Source: Unio delphinus
Taxonomy: Eukaryota > Mollusca > Bivalvia > Unionida > Unionidae
DNA: 64,000 nt
Direction of reading: 5' to 3'
Assembly (NCBI GenBank): GCA_029339505.1
Contig: JAQISU010000169.1
Coordinates: forward strand, 7,122,001 to 7,186,000
How positions within the stretch are numbered: position 1 is the stretch's first letter; every line of letters begins with the position of its first letter. This document shows, one piece after another, positions 11,958 to 64,000 of the stretch. Made by a program: the position numbers and the translations under genes. The notes below the pieces were generated by a model. The model was given only the letters and a program-made list of their open reading frames with translations, had not been told where the DNA came from and did not search any database.

Positions 11958-12120
11958 GGAATACACAGATTTGTAAGATGAAAGCTCGACCATGAAAAAA
12001 TTGCAGTACAGGAAATTGTAGTATTACCAGAACAGCAAACTACAGTATTCTGATATATCATTGCATTTACGGTAGAAACCATGCCAATCTACCATTATAT
12101 ATAACGATCATTACTATATA

Positions 12121-12399
12121 TTAAAAATTACTTCAGATGACTTCTTTTCAGAAACTGCAGTGGAATATGACCTTAAAAATGCTAAAAATGACTTCTTTTC
12201 AGAAACTGCTTAGTGGAATATGACCAAAACAATGCTTCAAATGACTTCTTTTCAGAAACTGCAGAGTGAATAATCTGAGAACAAATAATCTGTCTTTTAG
12301 GTCATTGATACATGTGATGTCCATTTGCATTTAAATAACATAATCTTACTGCCTCAAAACAATATGAAAACTTATACCTTTTAGAAAAGCTGCTAAACA
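12121..12399. repeat. short direct repeats within diverged array
   Basis: The word GACTTCTTTTCAGAAACTGC occurs three times (about 12138, 12190 and 12242), spaced about 52 bp apart. The flanking sequence belongs to the diverged repeats described at 4651-5634. Confidence 0.7.
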
Positions 12400-12409
12400 G
12401 AATTTAATC

Positions 12410-12746
12410 AAATTTAAAATAAGCATCCTCGTTGAAAATCCTTTGATATTTATATCAAATTTAAAATAAGCATCCTCGTTGAAAATCCTTTGATATTTAT
12501 ATCAAATTTAAAATAAGCATCCTCGTTGAAAATCCTTTGATATTTATATCAAATTTAAAATAAGCATCCTCGTTGAAAATCCTTTGATATTTATATCAAA
12601 TTTAAAATAAGCATCCTCGTTGAAAATCCTTTGATATTTATATCAAATTTAAAATAAGCATCCTCGTTGAAAATCCTTTGATAGTTATATCAAATTTAAA
12701 ATAAGCATCCTCGTTGAAAATCCTTTGATATTTATATCAAATTTAG
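12410..12746. repeat. 47-bp tandem array, 7 near-identical units
   Basis: Units start at 12421, 12468, 12515, 12562, 12609, 12656 and 12703 (AAGCATCCTCGTTGAAAATC and on). Only a TAGTTAT for TATTTAT change is seen among internal copies. Near identity implies recent amplification. The unit itself is one block of the diverged ~150-bp family (GAAAGCATCCT theme). Confidence 0.95.
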
Positions 12747-12878
12747 ACAATGTTTCTAGAATTTGACCAACTTGGACAGAAAGCAGCCAAGCATTAGGAC
12801 TTTGAGGTTGACCGATGATGTATAATGACTGTAAAAGCTTGAGAAACCTTGAAATAATTGTGTTAATAATATATGTAG

Positions 12879-13088
12879 TCAATAGCAGTGGGATAAATTT
12901 CTAGAGGAAGCAAATGTCATCACTTTAACATTAACATCCATCACAAGAAGTGGAACAAATTTTCCTCTAATTGTGGCTTGGAATGACTTGCAGATGTTAG
13001 GGTCCTTCAGTTGTTCAAGGTTGAGTTTGAGCCTGATTTTCTTTGGCTTGTTAATTTTCTTCAGCCCCACTCGGAAGTTCATATTCAT
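12879..13088 (-). mobile_element. LINE endonuclease fragment (CFDP2-like, RTE-type)
   Basis: The minus-strand 69-aa frame contains KPKKIRLKLNLEQLKDP, ICKSFQATIRGKFVPLL and a VMDVNVKV segment. This resembles the stretch that follows the endonuclease in mobile elements annotated as craniofacial development protein 2-like (basic start, F-Q-A-T-I-G-G-x-F-x-P-L-L block). No catalytic endonuclease motif is included, and nothing matches on either side. It is a small relic, recognised by resemblance only. Confidence 0.55.
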
Positions 13089-13391
13089 GAGTAATGTATT
13101 TAGTGCATATGATTAAATATTCACTATAAAACAGATTGCAAAGGGTCATACTAATATATTTTGCACAGCAATTATTTGCATAAGCAAATATGAATAATCT
13201 GATACCTATACAAATTCTTTATCGATCATTGTTTTTGCAATTAGTAAGGTTTGAATCCCTACATAAGATGTGTATCATGGGTTCAATATTAGTTTTACTT
13301 GTATATGGAAAGATGAAATAATTTATTTAAAATAGGTTCTCCAGAGAAATAATAAACATTTTCAGTTGTTTTGAAAAATATCTGCTTTCAG

Positions 13392-62519
<49,128 letters not shown>

Positions 62520-64000
62520 GTACTTTTTGGATAAAGAAAAGAAACTTTGAAGTGTTCTATGTGCAGATAGGGATAGATTGATAGAGACAGACATGTAAAG
62601 GCAATAAAACAAAACGATTTTCAGATTTTTCGTATGTAGACATAATCTGGATGTAGATAAATCTTTTTAATATGAAACATTCTTGTATTTCTCTGACCGA
62701 AGGTTAGTAATAGTATTTAATTTTGTGCTTGACCTTTGACCTTGATTGAAGGTAGAATTTGTTTCTACAAGATTATTTTCATGTTTTGCCTTCTTTTTTT
62801 TTGTTCATGGTTATAAATGGATAACAAGATGTTTACTAAAATTTAAGTTCAAGGCCTAACCTTGATTATGAGTTTGTTAAATTATCCATTAGATTTTGGA
62901 AAATCTATAGTATCACAGCTCAAGTGAAATAGTAGATAAAAGATTTATTAAACAATTAATCATTCCTGTTTCATATCAGTCCTTGGGAATCCTTGATCAG
63001 AGTTTGAAGTTGTCATCAGATATAATTTGATTATTTGTTTGTATTATTCATTGAAATTACAAAGTATTTATTGTCTTTTTGGACTGACACATTACTGTGA
63101 GTTTATTGAGAATGCAATTCAAAGACATTCTGAGTTATATCCTTGTGGTACATTAAAACAATTCAAGACTGGTACAGCAGGAAATTTGAGACATGCTTTT
63201 AATTTGGAACATTCTATTGTTTTGGACTTGCAAAAGAACATTTAGGTCTTTTGAATTTTCACTTTGTATTCTTGCAAAATAAATTATTTGCTGCTTTTAT
63301 TAAACATGTTGATTTTGCTTCTTTCAGTTTCTTGTTTGAGCCATAACAATAGCCAGTATATATTTGTCCATTCATCCATCTGTTGATGAAGTGGCTTCTG
63401 CAATGAACCTTTTGTTTGGTGTGATTTTTTTTATTCCCAAACTGTATGTGCTTTTCTGGCTTTAGGCTGCTATTAATCATGGTCAAGGTTACTGGAGTTG
63501 AAACTTATTTTTCCTTTCTGCTTAATAAATCAAGTTTCCTTGCCTGAGTTTTCATAAAATGGCAACGATTTACTGGATTTGGACAGTGGTAGCCTCCTGT
63601 TCATTCTGAGGCCAAGAGGTTATGTATATTTGGAATGTGTATTTTGGTCCATAGTTGTAGATTCTGTTTTTATTTAGATAGAGCGATAAATATGTTGTTT
63701 ATTAGTTTTAAACTCAGCCTGGATAATGAACCTGTTTACATCTTTGGGGTAATTTTCTGATTGGATGGTTGAGTATTGTGACATAGGTCAGGTGAGTTGT
63801 ATACACAAGTCATGTGCTGTGAAAAAAGTCACAAGGATGAAAAAAGTCACAAGGATAAACTGCAACATAGAGTTGTAATAGAGTTGTGGAGATGTACATA
63901 AAGAGAGAATTGAAAAAATTTCTTATTCCCATTTTCAGTATTCTTGTTTTAATATCAGTCTACAGATGTATTTAATATTGTGTTTAGATTTAATTTGAGA
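62520..64000. other. intronic, diverged repeats, no gene
   Basis: 62730-62960 has CTTGACCTTTGACCTTGATT and CAAGGCCTAACCTTGATTAT, blocks of the AAGGTCA-type repeat. The 72-codon frame at 63027-63245 has no recognisable domain. GTCACAAGGATGAAAAAA is duplicated at 63828 and 63847 (second copy GTCACAAGGATAAAC). Confidence 0.45.

Noticed and set aside
9899..12082. 727-codon minus-strand open frame as a repetitive protein gene
   Set aside because: The frame is the 24-bp satellite translated, and a period divisible by 3 keeps it open automatically. Variants mostly change residues, there is no promoter or splice context, and the plus strand shows similar runs.
1..13391. Upstream VPS54 exons
   Set aside because: No stretch matching the family's N-terminal segment with suitable splice sites was recognised. 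Short exons could have been missed by eye.
63027..63245. 72-codon frame as a small gene
   Set aside because: No domain, no codon-usage contrast with flanks that I can judge, and it lies within an intron next to diverged repeats.
62520..64000. A further VPS54 exon downstream of exon h
   Set aside because: Candidate AG sites (for example before GCTGCTATTAATCATGG at about 63467) give no VPS54-like reading and soon hit stops.

Overview
This is animal (metazoan) nuclear DNA. It is AT-rich, almost gene-free, and crowded with transposon relics, minisatellites and microsatellites. There are no bacterial operons, rRNA genes or intact tRNA genes. The repeat content (a tRNA-headed SINE in six copies, RTE-like and CR1/L2-like LINEs, DIRS-like relics, diverged ~150-bp tandem repeats, very large introns) is most like a mollusc, perhaps a bivalve or gastropod. 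That placement is an inference from repeat style, not a demonstrated identity.

The only conserved gene recognised is VPS54, the GARP-complex subunit, on the + strand. Eight internal exons (13392-13523, 22019-22161, 26486-26585, 38178-38320, 45216-45342, 45686-45793, 48130-48188, 62423-62519) join in perfect phase into 303 codons of the N-terminal half of the protein. The exons encoding the N-terminus and the C-terminal half are not seen here and probably lie outside. Everything from 13.4 to 62.5 kb that is not one of these exons is VPS54 intron. The first 13 kb is probably intron or upstream flank.

Layout. 0-13 kb: LINE 3' fragments, a ~1.9-kb duplicated block carrying a ~48-bp minisatellite (copies at 2.9-4.6 and 6.5-8.4 kb), two minus-strand SINEs, a hAT fragment, a 2.1-kb array of a 24-bp satellite, a 47-bp array and an endonuclease fragment. 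13-22 kb: exon a, a 450-bp inverted-repeat-ended unit present twice beside a 36-bp minisatellite, and a 29-bp minisatellite that runs directly into exon b. 22-38 kb: exons b and c, two DIRS-like relics, a solo LTR, a 2-kb TIR element with TA duplication and a 3.2-kb TIR transposon with a frameshifted terminal transposase segment. 38-48 kb: exons d-g, a second solo LTR split by a TA-duplicating transposon, and another TIR element. 48-64 kb: a decayed CR1/L2-like LINE spanning endonuclease to 3' tail, a long hairpin, a pogo-like transposon carrying two further transposons inside it, SINEs, an RTE-like fragment and exon h.

The most unusual point is the 29-bp minisatellite at 21.6-22.0 kb. Its unit resembles the intron-exon b boundary itself, so VPS54 exon b is preceded by an array of acceptor-like AG sites. 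Also notable are the three-level nest of DNA transposons at 54.4-58.3 kb, two solo LTRs whose 4-bp target duplications and palindromic ends can be read directly, and the 3.2-kb TIR element with CTCGT/ACGAG subterminal repeats. Nothing here supports a new defence or metabolic system. The interest lies in genome structure.
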